A stretch of DNA of 64,000 nucleotides from Clostridium_AD sp050717545. Lineage in GTDB: Bacteria > Bacillota > Clostridia > Clostridiales > Clostridiaceae. Positions 1-8,679 of the stretch are shown piece by piece; within the stretch, counting starts at the first letter, position 1, and every line of letters starts with the position of its first letter. The notes under the pieces are model-generated. The model did no database searches. It had not been told where the DNA came from and was given only the letters and a program-made list of their open reading frames with translations. The stretch covers positions 182,096 through 246,095 of the forward strand of contig NZ_JBOITN010000008.1 in assembly GCF_050717545.1 (NCBI RefSeq), written 5' to 3'. Made by a program: the position numbers and the translations under genes.

Positions 1-156
1 AAAATCAAACACATACCAATTATAGCGACTACAGCAAAATCTCTAAAAGGTGATAGCGAAAAGTGTTTAGAAGCTGGAGCCAATGATTATATTGCAAAAC
101 CAATTGATTATGATGTGCTAATAACCTTGGTAAAAGCATGGATTACTAAAGATTAA
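1..156 (+). CDS. Receiver (REC) domain protein, C-terminal end only
   Basis: The reading frame is open from the first base and ends with TAA. The 51 visible residues contain PIIATTAKS, EAGANDYIAKPID and a final amphipathic helix. This is the end of a response-regulator receiver domain: the T/S of beta-4 and the invariant Lys-Pro of beta-5 are present, while the phospho-acceptor Asp lies outside the window. It could be a stand-alone response regulator or the receiver at the end of a hybrid histidine kinase. It ends 19 bp before cheR on the same strand, so the two are probably cotranscribed in a sensory operon. Confidence 0.8.
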   Translation, partial: KIKHIPIIATTAKSLKGDSEKCLEAGANDYIAKPIDYDVLITLVKAWITKD

Positions 157-175
157 AGAGTGATGGAGGACAAAT

Positions 176-1321
176 TTGGAGTTTGAAATAATTTACAATG
201 AGGCAGAAGCTGATATAGTTGTTATGGGAGAGTTTGAAGACTCTAAGCAGGCGGTACGATTAATAGAGCTTTTGGACTATGCCAGCAAACAAAATTTTAA
301 TATAACGTTTCTAGGAGCTAATGTAATTCCTAAGGTTGTATTAGAAAAGTTTTTTATGATACAAGAGCAAGAGAAATGTACAGTTTTTGTTTTAAAAAGA
401 TATTTATACTCATATCTACAAAACATAGGACTAAAATGTAGATACATTGAAAGAAAATTCGATTTAAGAAAGTCATCATTAGAAAAGTCAAACTTATCTG
501 GTAAAAATGAAGTTTTAGATAAGGAAGAAGTTTATAGCTTTTTAAAGGAGCTAAACAATGTCTACGGTTATGATTACACCGAATATCAAATAGATAGTAT
601 AATGAGGCGTTTAAACATAGCTATGATAAAGGAAGGTACCACAAGTTTTAACTTATTTAGAGAGCGAGTTTTGAATAATCAGTTATATTTTGAGAACTTG
701 TTTCTTGATTTTTCAATAAATACTACGGAGTTTTTTAGAGATCCTAGCGTGTTTGATTTAATAAAAACCAAAATATTGCCCTATTTAAATTCATATAATC
801 ATATTAAAATTTGGTGCGCTGGTTGTTCTAATGGAAAAGAAGCTTATTCATTGGCTATAATGTTAAAAGAGGCAGGAATACTGGAAAAAACTCAAATTTA
901 TGCAACGGACATTAATCCTTTTGTTGTAGAGGAGGCAAAAAATGGGATATACTCCAAAACTACATTGGAGAAAGATATAAGTAATTACAAAAGCGCCCAT
1001 GGAGAAAAAAACTTTACCCAGTATTTTGATATTAATCATACCTGCATAAAAGTTAAAGAGGAACTTAAAAGAAATATATTATTTTTCCAGCATAGCCTGA
1101 TTAGTAATGGGACGTTAAACGAGTTTAATCTGATATTGTGTAGAAACGTATTTATATATTTTAATGATAGCTTACAGGAGAAAATGCTGAAAAACTTCCA
1201 TAATTCTTTAGATAGTAATGGTTTTTTAGTTATGGGAAAGAGCGAAGGAATGATTAGAAATAACGGAGGAAAATATTTTTGTAAGTATAATGAGATGCTA
1301 AAAACTTATAAAAAAAGATAA
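176..1321 (+). CDS. cheR: CheR-type SAM-dependent protein-glutamate methyltransferase
   Basis: CheR enzymes transfer methyl from SAM to glutamates of chemoreceptors in the cytoplasm. I start it at TTG 176, just after a GATGGAGGA ribosome binding site. Residues ~115-380 are the CheR domain: the N-terminal helical part (YDYTEYQIDSIMRRL), the substrate region TTEFFRD, the SAM motif WCAGCSNGKEAYS and the late motif LILCRNVFIYF. At 381 aa it is about 100 aa longer than a minimal CheR. The first ~95 residues form an alpha/beta segment (VVMGEFEDSKQAVRLIELL) that looks STAS-like but is not firmly identified. With the preceding receiver domain it suggests a signalling module rather than a classical flagellar che cluster. 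Confidence 0.93.
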   Translation: MEFEIIYNEAEADIVVMGEFEDSKQAVRLIELLDYASKQNFNITFLGANVIPKVVLEKFFMIQEQEKCTVFVLKRYLYSYLQNIGLKCRYIERKFDLRKSSLEKSNLSGKNEVLDKEEVYSFLKELNNVYGYDYTEYQIDSIMRRLNIAMIKEGTTSFNLFRERVLNNQLYFENLFLDFSINTTEFFRDPSVFDLIKTKILPYLNSYNHIKIWCAGCSNGKEAYSLAIMLKEAGILEKTQIYATDINPFVVEEAKNGIYSKTTLEKDISNYKSAHGEKNFTQYFDINHTCIKVKEELKRNILFFQHSLISNGTLNEFNLILCRNVFIYFNDSLQEKMLKNFHNSLDSNGFLVMGKSEGMIRNNGGKYFCKYNEMLKTYKKR

Positions 1322-1364
1322 ACTAAATTAAATAAAAACTCTTTTAGTAGAGAGTGAGATATGT

Positions 1365-1397
1365 AAAAGTCGACGTTAATGTGTTGGCTTTTTTTTA
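1365..1397 (+). terminator. Rho-independent terminator after cheR
   Basis: GUCGAC and GUUGGC pair with G-U wobbles around a short loop and are followed by eight T residues. It lies about 45 bp after the cheR stop. Confidence 0.6.
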
Positions 1398-1534
1398 TAC
1401 TTTAGTTTCATACTATATAAGGAATGAATTAAAACATCCATGAATATTATATAGTGGTTACTAATTTTGTTAATCTTGAAAAAAATTTAAGATATAGTAG
1501 AGAAGAAAATATAATTAAAATGAAGAGGGGGAAC

Positions 1535-1855
1535 ATGAATTTGATGTGTGAGGAAAAAGAAAAAGAAAATGGCGAGGGAAAAATTAGTTTTGTAGAAATC
1601 TTAAATGAAAATAAAAATATTATAAGAAAGGCAATCTTTAGAATATTAGACACAACAATAATATATAATGAAGAAGAGGATTTCTATTATACATTGGCCA
1701 CCTGCGTTAATGAGAATCATGAAATAGAAACAATAAGTATAGAAGAATTTGGTATATATGAAAGTGTTGTTGATTTTAAAGGTGCGTTTATTGATTATGA
1801 AGAGTATGAGCAAAATTCAGAAACAAAATATAATGGAGTAATATATTGTTTATGA
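1535..1855 (+). CDS. Hypothetical acidic 106-residue protein
   Basis: I do not recognise a family. The frame is open from 1454, but the ATG at 1535 is preceded by AAGAGGGGGAAC, a strong ribosome binding site, so I start there. The protein is very acidic in its first 20 residues (CEEKEKENGEGK), contains no membrane segment and ends in a Tyr/Glu-rich region (DYEEYEQNSETKYNG). Its composition resembles small DUF1292-like clostridial cytosolic proteins (ILDTTIIYNEEEDFYYTLA), but this is only an impression. It stands alone between two hairpins. Confidence 0.55.
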   Translation: MNLMCEEKEKENGEGKISFVEILNENKNIIRKAIFRILDTTIIYNEEEDFYYTLATCVNENHEIETISIEEFGIYESVVDFKGAFIDYEEYEQNSETKYNGVIYCL

Positions 1856-1884
1856 TGTATAAAAAAAAATTATTTACTTGAATT

Positions 1885-1912
1885 TTTGGATGTTTCTTTA
1901 GGAACATCCAAA
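1885..1912 (+). terminator. Inverted repeat after the 106-aa gene
   Basis: TTTGGATGTT and AACATCCAAA form a perfect 10-bp stem with an 8-nt loop. The U tract on the plus strand is poor, so it may be a weak terminator or processing signal. Confidence 0.45.
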
Positions 1913-1928
1913 TAATTTAATACTGATA

Positions 1929-1971
1929 TTGACAGCATCAATTTATAATGCTAACATACTAGGTATACAAG
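1929..1971 (+). promoter_or_regulatory. gntR promoter with overlapping GntR-type operator
   Basis: TTGACA at 1929-1934 and TAACAT at 1952-1957 are 17 bp apart and form a plausible sigma-A promoter. The palindromic CATACTAGGTATACAAG at 1955-1971 overlaps the -10 and start region. A near-identical sequence lies in front of uxuA (2743-2759), which suggests that the GntR protein binds both sites and represses its own gene. Confidence 0.55.
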
Positions 1972-1997
1972 ATTTAAATATAAAGGGAGGTTTAATT

Positions 1998-2681
1998 ATG
2001 GAAATTGAATTATTTGAAAAGAAACCTTCCGAGTCTATAAAAGATTATACATACAAGGTCTTAAGAAAAAATATTATTGATCTTAATCTTAAACCAGGAC
2101 AAATTATTTCTGAAAATGAAATTGCAACTAGTCTTAAGGTTAGTAGAACACCAATTAGAGAAGCATTTGCTAGATTAGTTTCGGAGGAATTGTTAGAGAT
2201 TTATCCTCAAAAAGGTACTCAGGTTTCGTATATAGATTTAAATCGTGTTGAAGAAGCAAGATTTATGAGATTAAAACTAGAAGAAGCGGTTATAATACTC
2301 GCATGTGAAGATTTTTCTGAAAAATCTTTATTTGATTTAGAAGCAACTATTAATCAGCAAGAATTTTTTATTAATAAAAAAAATTATATTGGAGCTTTTG
2401 ATTTGGACAATTCATTCCATGAACTTGTTTTCAAAGGATGCTCAAAAGATCGAATTTGGAATGCAATTCATTTTATGAATGGTGATTTTGATCGTGTAAG
2501 GGCACTTAATATAATATCTAGCATGAACATGAAGACTGTACTTACCCAACATAGAAATATTATTAATGCTATTAAAGCCAAAGATAACGCGCTTGGCGTA
2601 AGATTAATTCGTCAGCATCTGACAAAAGTAAACGTTGATAAAATGATATTAGTGGGAGAGTATCCTACATATTTTAAGTAG
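1998..2681 (+). CDS. GntR-family (FadR/FCD subfamily) regulator of the uxu locus
   Basis: This is a 227-aa DNA-binding transcription factor, probably a hexuronate-responsive repressor. I start it at ATG 1998 behind AAAGGGAGG, although the frame is open from 1929. Residues ~12-75 are the winged helix with LKPGQIISENEIATSLKVSRTPIREA, typical of GntR. The rest is an all-helical FCD ligand domain with the metal-binding pattern (DNSFHELVFKGC, HRNIINAI, RQHL). It lies directly upstream of uxuA and uxuB, and a shared palindrome precedes both gntR and uxuA. The last codons and the stop lie inside a 25-bp tandem repeat. The exact ligand is inferred from context. Confidence 0.88.
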   Translation: MEIELFEKKPSESIKDYTYKVLRKNIIDLNLKPGQIISENEIATSLKVSRTPIREAFARLVSEELLEIYPQKGTQVSYIDLNRVEEARFMRLKLEEAVIILACEDFSEKSLFDLEATINQQEFFINKKNYIGAFDLDNSFHELVFKGCSKDRIWNAIHFMNGDFDRVRALNIISSMNMKTVLTQHRNIINAIKAKDNALGVRLIRQHLTKVNVDKMILVGEYPTYFK

Positions 2682-2724
2682 GAAGTATCCTACATATTTT
2701 AAGTAGGAAGTATCCTACATATTT
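2661..2724 (+). repeat. 25-bp tandem repeat (about 2.6 copies) over the gntR stop codon
   Basis: The unit begins TATCCTACATATTTTAAG and ends TAGGAAG. Full copies lie at 2661-2685 and 2686-2710, with a partial copy from 2711. Each unit holds TCCTAC...GTAGGA, so the array can fold as successive hairpins. The first copy encodes the last GntR residues and its stop. Confidence 0.85.
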
Positions 2725-2732
2725 AATAAGAC

Positions 2733-2760
2733 TTGCATACAAGTATACTTAGTATACAAA
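2733..2760 (+). promoter_or_regulatory. Probable GntR operator and promoter region of uxuA
   Basis: GTATACTTAGTATACAA (2743-2759) is palindromic and matches the site in front of gntR. TTGCAT at 2733 with TACAAA about 16 bp further on is a possible promoter, so bound repressor would cover it. Confidence 0.5.
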
Positions 2761-2800
2761 ATAATATTAATAAAGTAACTAATATGAGGAGGAAAATTTT

Positions 2801-3868
2801 ATGAAGATGACTTTAAGATGGTTTGGTAGTAAGTACGACGCGGTTACACTTAAGCAAATAAGACAAATTCCAGGAGTTACTGGGGTTATTACAACGCTTT
2901 ATGATTCAAAACCTGGTGAGGTTTGGAGCACTGACGCAATAAAAGCAATGAAAGATGAAGTTGAAGCATCAGGTCTTGAGGTGTCCGGAATTGAGAGCGT
3001 AAATATTCATGATGATATTAAAATCGGGCTTCCTACAAGAGATCTGTATATAGAAAACTATATTAAGACACTTGAAAACCTTGCAAAGGAAGGAATCGAT
3101 CTTGTATGTTATAATTTTATGCCTGTATTTGACTGGACAAGATCTGACCTTGCAAAGATGAGAACAGACGGGTCTACAGTTCTTTCTTACGATCAGGAAA
3201 TTATAGATAAAATAGATCCAACTAAAATGTTCGAGCAAATTGATTCTAATTCTAATGGATTTGTAATGCCAGGATGGGAACCGGAAAGACTTGCAAGAGT
3301 ACAGGAATTATTTGAATTATACAAAAATGTGGATGAAGAAAAACTATTTGAAAACCTTGTGTATTTCTTAAAAAAAATTATGCCAACTTGTGAAAAATTA
3401 GGAATGAAGATGGCTATTCATCAAGATGATCCATCATGGTCAGTATATGGTTTACCAAGAATTATAAATAATAAGAAAAACATCCAAAGAATGCTAGATG
3501 CGGTTCCTGTTATGAATAATGGTCTAACATTATGTACAGGATCTTTAGGATCTAACCCAAATAATGATATTCCTGATATGATTAGAAGTTTTAAAGGAAG
3601 AGTTCATTTTGCTCACCTAAGAAATATTAAACACCTTGCACCAGGTAAGTTTGATGAAGCAGCGCACTTATCATCTGATGGTTCACTTGATATGTTTGAA
3701 ATTATGAAAGCACTTTATGATATTGGTATGGAAGGCCCAATAAGGCCAGATCACGGAAGAATGATATGGGGCGAAGTTGCAATGCCTGGTTACGGATTAT
3801 ATGACAGAGCTCTCGGAGCAACATACTTAAATGGGTTATGGGAAGCAATAGATAAATCATCTAAATAA
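2801..3868 (+). CDS. uxuA: Mannonate dehydratase
   Basis: UxuA dehydrates D-mannonate to 2-keto-3-deoxygluconate in the hexuronate (glucuronate) pathway. The 355-aa length is normal for the shorter UxuA type. Recognisable family segments are MTLRWFG at the start, VTGVITTLYD, SGLEVSGIESVNIHDDIK, the metal/substrate region MAIHQDDPSWSVYGLPRI, a second metal-binding stretch HFAHLRNI and DHGRMIWGE near the end. ATG 2801 follows ATGAGGAGGAAAATTTT, an excellent ribosome binding site. It is 33 bp before uxuB and shares its transcript, probably under the upstream GntR protein. Confidence 0.96.
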   Translation: MKMTLRWFGSKYDAVTLKQIRQIPGVTGVITTLYDSKPGEVWSTDAIKAMKDEVEASGLEVSGIESVNIHDDIKIGLPTRDLYIENYIKTLENLAKEGIDLVCYNFMPVFDWTRSDLAKMRTDGSTVLSYDQEIIDKIDPTKMFEQIDSNSNGFVMPGWEPERLARVQELFELYKNVDEEKLFENLVYFLKKIMPTCEKLGMKMAIHQDDPSWSVYGLPRIINNKKNIQRMLDAVPVMNNGLTLCTGSLGSNPNNDIPDMIRSFKGRVHFAHLRNIKHLAPGKFDEAAHLSSDGSLDMFEIMKALYDIGMEGPIRPDHGRMIWGEVAMPGYGLYDRALGATYLNGLWEAIDKSSK

Positions 3869-3901
3869 AGAAATACAAAATTTTATGAAGAGGTGACTAG
3901 T

Positions 3902-5515
3902 ATGAAATTAAATGAAAATGCATTAAAAGATGTTGCGACTTGGGAAAATGCAGGATTTAAACTCCCTAAGTTTAACCGCATGCAAATAAAACAAAATACT
4001 ATGGCAAATCCTAATTGGATTCATTTTGGAGCAGGTAATATTTTTAGAGCGTTTACTGCTAATCTGCAACAGAATATTTTAAATAAAGGTAAAAGTGACA
4101 CTGGGATTATAGTTGCAGAAGGATATGACTATGAAATTATAGAGAGTATGTATAAGCCTCATGATGATTTAAGTCTGCTTGTTACTTTAAAGGCAGATGG
4201 AAACATTGAAAAAACAGTTGTAGCAAGTATTGTAGAATCTCTAATTGTGGATTCAGGAGATGTTGTGAACTGGGTTAGATTAAAAGAGATTTTTGTTAAT
4301 CCCAGCCTTCAGATGGTAAGTTTCACAATCACTGAAAAAGGATATAGCTTAGTAAGTCCTAAAGGTGAATTTCTTCCTTCAGTTATTGAAGACTTTAAGA
4401 ATGGACCTAATGCTCCAGTAAGCTATATTGGTAAACTTACATCTCTTGTTTACTCGAGATATGTAAGTGGGAAGATACCACTAGCACTAGTAAGTATGGA
4501 TAACTGCTCACATAATGGAACTAAACTTTATAATGCAGTTAGTACATTTGCTAAAAAATGGGCAGAAAGCGGCATTGTAGATGCAGGATTTGAAGCTTAT
4601 ATTAATGATCCCAAATTTGTATCTTTCCCATGGAGCATGATTGACAAGATTACTCCAAGACCTGATGAAAGCGTAAAAGAGATGTTAACAAAAGTTGGTT
4701 TTGAAGATGTAGAGTATGTTGTTACCTCAAAAAATACTTATGTAGCTCCTTTTGTAAATGCTGAGGAACCTCAGTATCTAGTAATAGAGGATATTTTTCC
4801 TAATGGAAGACCTAACCTTGAAGAGGGTGGAGTAATATTTACAGACAGAGAAACTGTTGATAAGGTTGAGAAAATGAAGGTTTGTACTTGCCTTAACCCA
4901 CTACACACAGCTCTTGCTATATATGGTTGTTTGCTTGACTACAATTTGATTTATAAGGAAATGGAAGATCATGATTTGAGAGCCCTTGTAGAGCAAATAG
5001 GATATGTAGAAGGATTACCTGTAGTTGTAAATCCAGGTATTATAGATCCTAAGAAATTTATTGATGAAGTACTTAATGTAAGAGTTCCAAATCCATTTAT
5101 GCCTGACTCGCCACAAAGAATTGCTACAGATACATCTGCTAAATTGGGTATTCGTTTTGGTGAAACAATAAAGGCTTACAAAGAAAGAGATGACCTTAAA
5201 GTTACGGACTTAAAGCTTATTCCTCTTGTTTTAGCTGGTTGGTGCAGATATCTAATGGGAATTGATGATAATGGAAATAAAATGGAGATAAGTTCTGATC
5301 CAATGCTTGAAGAAGTTACGCCTTTCGTTTCGGGTATAACTCTTGGAGATAAAGGACCATTTAATGCACAACTTAAGCCGATTTTATCAAATTCTAATAT
5401 TTTTGGAGTAAACCTTTATGAAGTTGGACTTGGCGAAATAGTAGAAAATTACTTTGAGCAGTTGGTAGCAGGTAAAGGTGCAATTAGAAAAACTTTGAAA
5501 AAATATGTTGACTAA
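3902..5515 (+). CDS. uxuB: Fructuronate reductase (mannitol dehydrogenase family)
   Basis: The protein reduces D-fructuronate to D-mannonate with NADH, the step before UxuA. I prefer ATG 3902, spaced 6 bp from GAAGAGGTG, over the in-frame GTG 3893; this gives 537 aa, usual for the family. The N-terminal Rossmann domain has IHFGAGNIFRAF and the C-terminal domain has CTCLNPLHTALAIYGCLL, DKITPRPDE and RVPNPFMPDSPQRIATDTS. Tagaturonate reductase is a close alternative, but the adjacent uxuA favours fructuronate. A strong hairpin terminator follows. Confidence 0.93.
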   Translation: MKLNENALKDVATWENAGFKLPKFNRMQIKQNTMANPNWIHFGAGNIFRAFTANLQQNILNKGKSDTGIIVAEGYDYEIIESMYKPHDDLSLLVTLKADGNIEKTVVASIVESLIVDSGDVVNWVRLKEIFVNPSLQMVSFTITEKGYSLVSPKGEFLPSVIEDFKNGPNAPVSYIGKLTSLVYSRYVSGKIPLALVSMDNCSHNGTKLYNAVSTFAKKWAESGIVDAGFEAYINDPKFVSFPWSMIDKITPRPDESVKEMLTKVGFEDVEYVVTSKNTYVAPFVNAEEPQYLVIEDIFPNGRPNLEEGGVIFTDRETVDKVEKMKVCTCLNPLHTALAIYGCLLDYNLIYKEMEDHDLRALVEQIGYVEGLPVVVNPGIIDPKKFIDEVLNVRVPNPFMPDSPQRIATDTSAKLGIRFGETIKAYKERDDLKVTDLKLIPLVLAGWCRYLMGIDDNGNKMEISSDPMLEEVTPFVSGITLGDKGPFNAQLKPILSNSNIFGVNLYEVGLGEIVENYFEQLVAGKGAIRKTLKKYVD

Positions 5516-5550
5516 TCAAATATACGTTTAGAAATATTTTCTAAAAACAA

Positions 5551-5586
5551 AAAAGTAGCCTCTTATTTAATTAAGAGGCTACTTTT
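5551..5586. terminator. Terminator of the uxu operon
   Basis: AAAAGTAGCCTCTTA and TAAGAGGCTACTTTT form a 15-bp perfect stem around ATTTAA-type loop bases. The flanking A and T runs make it effective in both directions. Confidence 0.9.
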
Positions 5587-5599
5587 CTATAATCTATAT

Positions 5600-5627
5600 T
5601 TCATAAAAATGTAGATTAAGGTATAAT
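5600..5627 (+). promoter_or_regulatory. Possible promoter for the YiaK-type reductase
   Basis: TATAAT at 5622-5627 is a perfect -10 box. TTCATA at 5600-5605 is a weak -35 at about 16 bp. The next gene starts 100 bp further on. Confidence 0.4.
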
Positions 5628-5726
5628 GAAATTTAGAACAGTGTAATTATGATATTTGGTAATATAAACAACATTAATGATAAGGAAAAAGGTTACTTAA
5701 AATTAATTTATAGGAGTGGTATTATA

Positions 5727-6731
5727 ATGAGAGTTTCTTTTGAAAAGATGAAAAATGAATTTAAAAGAGTATTAATAAAAAAAGGTCTTAGTGACGAAAG
5801 AGCAGATGCATCAGCTGAGTTATTTACGCAAACTAGCTGTGATGGAGTTTATTCACATGGATATATTAGATTTCCAAAAATAATTGAGTATATAGATAAA
5901 GGATATATAGATATAGAAGCTGTTCCAAGTAAAATAGAAGGAATGGGAGCTTTTGAAAAATGGGACGGAAATACTGGAATGGGTAATTTGAATGCTAAAT
6001 TTTGCATGGATAGAGCTATTGAGCTTTCAAAAGCAAATGTAATTGGATGTGTGGCATTAAAAAACACTAACCATTGGTTGAGAGGTGGTAGTTACGGATG
6101 GCAGGCAGCTGATTCTGGCTGCATTGGTATTTGCTGGACTAACACTCTTCCAAATATGCCAGCTTGGGGTGCAAAGGATAGTAGAATAGGAAATAACCCT
6201 CTAATACTTGCAGTGCCAAGAGAAGGAGGTCATGTAGTAGTAGACTTAGCTATGGCTCAGTTTTCTTATGGTAAAATTGCAGTAACTAAATTAAACAATC
6301 AGAAATTACCAGTAGATGGAGGTTATGATTCCCAGGGAAATATTACTAAAGATCCAGAGGAAATTGAAAAAACAGGCAGAGTATTACCCATAGGATATTG
6401 GAAAGGCTCTGGAATGTCAATATTACTAGATTTAATAGCTACGATTTTATCTGGTGGTAACTCAACTTATAAAATAGGCAAAATTGAAGGCAATGTAGAA
6501 TATAATGTGTCACAAATATTTATAGCAATTGATACAAGTAAAGTGTCCGAAAATGAATTTTTAAAAACAGCAGTTGATGAAGTAATTAATAATATTAAAA
6601 ATTCAGAAAGAGTTGATGAAAAGAATGAAATCTTTTACCCAGGTGAGAGAACATTAAATACTAGAAATAAAAATTTTGAAAATGGTATACCAGTAGACGA
6701 AAAGATATGGAAAGCTATAGAGAATATGTAA
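5727..6731 (+). CDS. Malate/L-lactate dehydrogenase family reductase (2,3-diketo-L-gulonate reductase-like)
   Basis: This 334-aa NAD(P)H-dependent oxidoreductase belongs to the Ldh2/YiaK family, which reduces 2-oxo acids such as 2,3-diketo-L-gulonate. I start at ATG 5727 behind TAGGAGTGG. Family marks are DGVYSHGYIRFP near residue 40, the catalytic ALKNTNHWLRGGSYGWQAA, the nucleotide-binding WTNTLPNMPAWGAKDSRIGNNP and GYWKGSGMSILLDLIATILSGG. Its place after the uxu operon fits sugar-acid catabolism, but it has its own promoter and is not necessarily GntR-regulated. Substrate assignment within the family is not safe from sequence alone. Confidence 0.88.
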   Translation: MRVSFEKMKNEFKRVLIKKGLSDERADASAELFTQTSCDGVYSHGYIRFPKIIEYIDKGYIDIEAVPSKIEGMGAFEKWDGNTGMGNLNAKFCMDRAIELSKANVIGCVALKNTNHWLRGGSYGWQAADSGCIGICWTNTLPNMPAWGAKDSRIGNNPLILAVPREGGHVVVDLAMAQFSYGKIAVTKLNNQKLPVDGGYDSQGNITKDPEEIEKTGRVLPIGYWKGSGMSILLDLIATILSGGNSTYKIGKIEGNVEYNVSQIFIAIDTSKVSENEFLKTAVDEVINNIKNSERVDEKNEIFYPGERTLNTRNKNFENGIPVDEKIWKAIENM

Positions 6732-6765
6732 TAAAATTTTATATGATTTGAATGGAGAGTGTAAT

Positions 6766-8343
6766 ATGTCAATTAGCGAAAAATTTTTACTAACAATCCT
6801 AGAGACTAGTGATGTTCATGGATCAGTTTTACCTGTGAATTATTCCGATAACTCATATGCCAGTTTAGGACTTGCTGCTTTATCCAACATAATTAATTTA
6901 GAGAGACAAATAAACAGTAATACTTTACTTATAGATAATGGAGATATGCTTCAAGGCTCGGCGTTATCATATTTCCATGCTAAAATAAATAATAATTTTC
7001 CAAATCCAATGATCGAAGCCATGAATCTTATGGGTTATGATGCTGCGGTAATCGGCAATCATGAATTTAATTATGGTAGGGCATATTTAGATTATGCTAT
7101 TAAAACTTCAAATTTTCCATGGTTATGCGCTAATATAACAAATAAAATTTCAGGTGAGCCATTTACGAGCAAACCGTACATTGTTAAAACCTTTGATAAT
7201 GGATTAAAAGTAGGTATTTTAGGACTAACAACTAAGTATATTCCTAATTGGGAAAATCCAGAAACTATTATTGACTTAAACTTTGAAGATGTAGTGGAGA
7301 GTGCAAAAAAATGGCTTGATATAATGAAAAATGAAGGCACTGATATAAATATAGTATCCTATCATGGTGGGTTTGAAAGAGATTTAGAGACCGGTAAGGC
7401 CTCGGAAATACTCACAGGAGAAAATCAAGCTTATGAATTATGTATGAATGTGGATAATATAGATGTACTTTTAACTGGGCATCAACATAGAATTGTAGAA
7501 AATATACTTTTAAATGGTGTTTTGGTTTTGCAGCCAGGTCATAACGGTAGTGTTATTGGCAAAGCAAACATTGAGCTTACTAAAAACTCTGGGAAGTGGT
7601 CTATAACGCGCAAAAAATCTTCTGTTATTGAAGCAAATGGAACACAAGTTAATAAAGAGATTTTAGATGTGACCCATAACATAGAAGACTCAACGCAAAC
7701 ATGGCTTGATACTCCAATTGGACATATAGAAGGTGACATGGTTATTAAAGATACATTTGAGGCAAGGCTTAAAGATAATGCTTATACTGAATTTATAAAT
7801 AATGTTCAGATGGATATTGCAAAGGTTGATATATCAAATGCAGCCATTTTTGACAATAACTCCCATGGATTTAAAAGCAATGTTACTATGAGAGATATCA
7901 TAGCAAATTATAAATATCCCAATACACTTAAGGTAATTAGTTTAAAAGGCGTTGACATTAAAACGGCTCTTGAAAAATCTGCAGGATACTTTTGCATAGA
8001 GGATGGGAAAATAAAGGTTAAAATGAATGGGAAATATTCTAAACTCCATGATTATAATTATGACATGTGGGAAGGAATAGAATATGTTATAGATGTTTCA
8101 AAACCTATAAACTCAAGAATTACCCAGCTTAATTATAAAAACCAACCTCTTAATATGGAGGGAGACTATGCTGTTGTAATGAATAATTACAGAGCAGGTG
8201 GAGGTGGTAATTATTCAATGTTTAAGGGGAAACCTATTCTTAAAGATATAACTATAGATATGGCGGAGCTAATTGCAAACTATATCCTAGTAAGAAAAAC
8301 AGTTAAGGTAGAGGTTAATAACAATTGGAAGGTTATATATTAA
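6766..8343 (+). CDS. 5'-nucleotidase / 2',3'-cyclic phosphodiesterase family metallophosphoesterase, cytoplasmic form
   Basis: The protein should hydrolyse nucleotide or sugar phosphates with two bound metals. I start at ATG 6766 behind AATGGAGAG. The metallophosphoesterase domain (~1-280) has SDVHG, IDNGDMLQGS, IGNHEFNYG, VSYHGGFE and LTGHQHR. The C-terminal 5'-nucleotidase domain (~310-500) has RDIIANYKYPNTL and YRAGGGGNYSMF, the base-stacking region. UshA and CpdB homologues are usually secreted, but here no signal peptide precedes the catalytic domain, so it probably works in the cytosol. It is 34 bp after the YiaK-type gene and likely cotranscribed. Confidence 0.88.
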   Translation: MSISEKFLLTILETSDVHGSVLPVNYSDNSYASLGLAALSNIINLERQINSNTLLIDNGDMLQGSALSYFHAKINNNFPNPMIEAMNLMGYDAAVIGNHEFNYGRAYLDYAIKTSNFPWLCANITNKISGEPFTSKPYIVKTFDNGLKVGILGLTTKYIPNWENPETIIDLNFEDVVESAKKWLDIMKNEGTDINIVSYHGGFERDLETGKASEILTGENQAYELCMNVDNIDVLLTGHQHRIVENILLNGVLVLQPGHNGSVIGKANIELTKNSGKWSITRKKSSVIEANGTQVNKEILDVTHNIEDSTQTWLDTPIGHIEGDMVIKDTFEARLKDNAYTEFINNVQMDIAKVDISNAAIFDNNSHGFKSNVTMRDIIANYKYPNTLKVISLKGVDIKTALEKSAGYFCIEDGKIKVKMNGKYSKLHDYNYDMWEGIEYVIDVSKPINSRITQLNYKNQPLNMEGDYAVVMNNYRAGGGGNYSMFKGKPILKDITIDMAELIANYILVRKTVKVEVNNNWKVIY

Positions 8344-8373
8344 GTAACATTTTACAGTACGGGGAAATGGACG

Positions 8374-8526
8374 ATGTCACAAGACGATATTATTAGAAAT
8401 ACATTGTTTGCAGTATTATGTATATGTTTTGTTTTTTACTTATTTTTGGGTATCTATAGTTACAAGAGTAAGAGAAAGGATGGAAATCAATACAAGACAT
8501 ATTCCTCAAAAATGGAAGAAGATTAG
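8374..8526 (+). CDS. Small single-pass membrane protein, 50 aa
   Basis: ATG 8374 opens a 50-codon frame with one hydrophobic helix (LFAVLCICFVFYLFLGIY) followed by a basic stretch SYKSKRK and a polar tail. The ribosome binding site (GGGGAAATGG) is modest. The shape resembles small CcoQ-type or other orphan clostridial membrane peptides, but I assign no function. It lies 30 bp after the phosphoesterase gene. Confidence 0.5.
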   Translation: MSQDDIIRNTLFAVLCICFVFYLFLGIYSYKSKRKDGNQYKTYSSKMEED

Positions 8527-8588
8527 AATGGGCTAAATATTATGCGAATGCTGCAAGAGAAAAAAATATTATGTGTATTTGAAGAATG

Positions 8589-8617
8589 TGGCTTACCGCC
8601 TGGTAAGCCATTTTTGT
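8589..8617 (+). terminator. Rho-independent terminator
   Basis: TGGCTTACC and GGTAAGCCA pair perfectly across a short loop, followed by TTTTTG. It ends the phosphoesterase/small membrane protein unit. Confidence 0.85.
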
Positions 8618-8635
8618 ATTTTGTGAATAATCTTA

Positions 8636-8671
8636 TCCCTTCTTATATATATATATAGATATAAGAAGGGG
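8636..8671 (+). promoter_or_regulatory. Hairpin that encloses the korA ribosome binding site
   Basis: CCCTTCTTATAT and ATATAAGAAGGG form a 12-bp perfect inverted repeat 15 bp or less before the korA start. The 3' arm contains the AAGAAGGGG that should serve as Shine-Dalgarno, so folding would hide it and could control korA translation. Confidence 0.55.
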
Positions 8672-8679
8672 TTGAGAGA

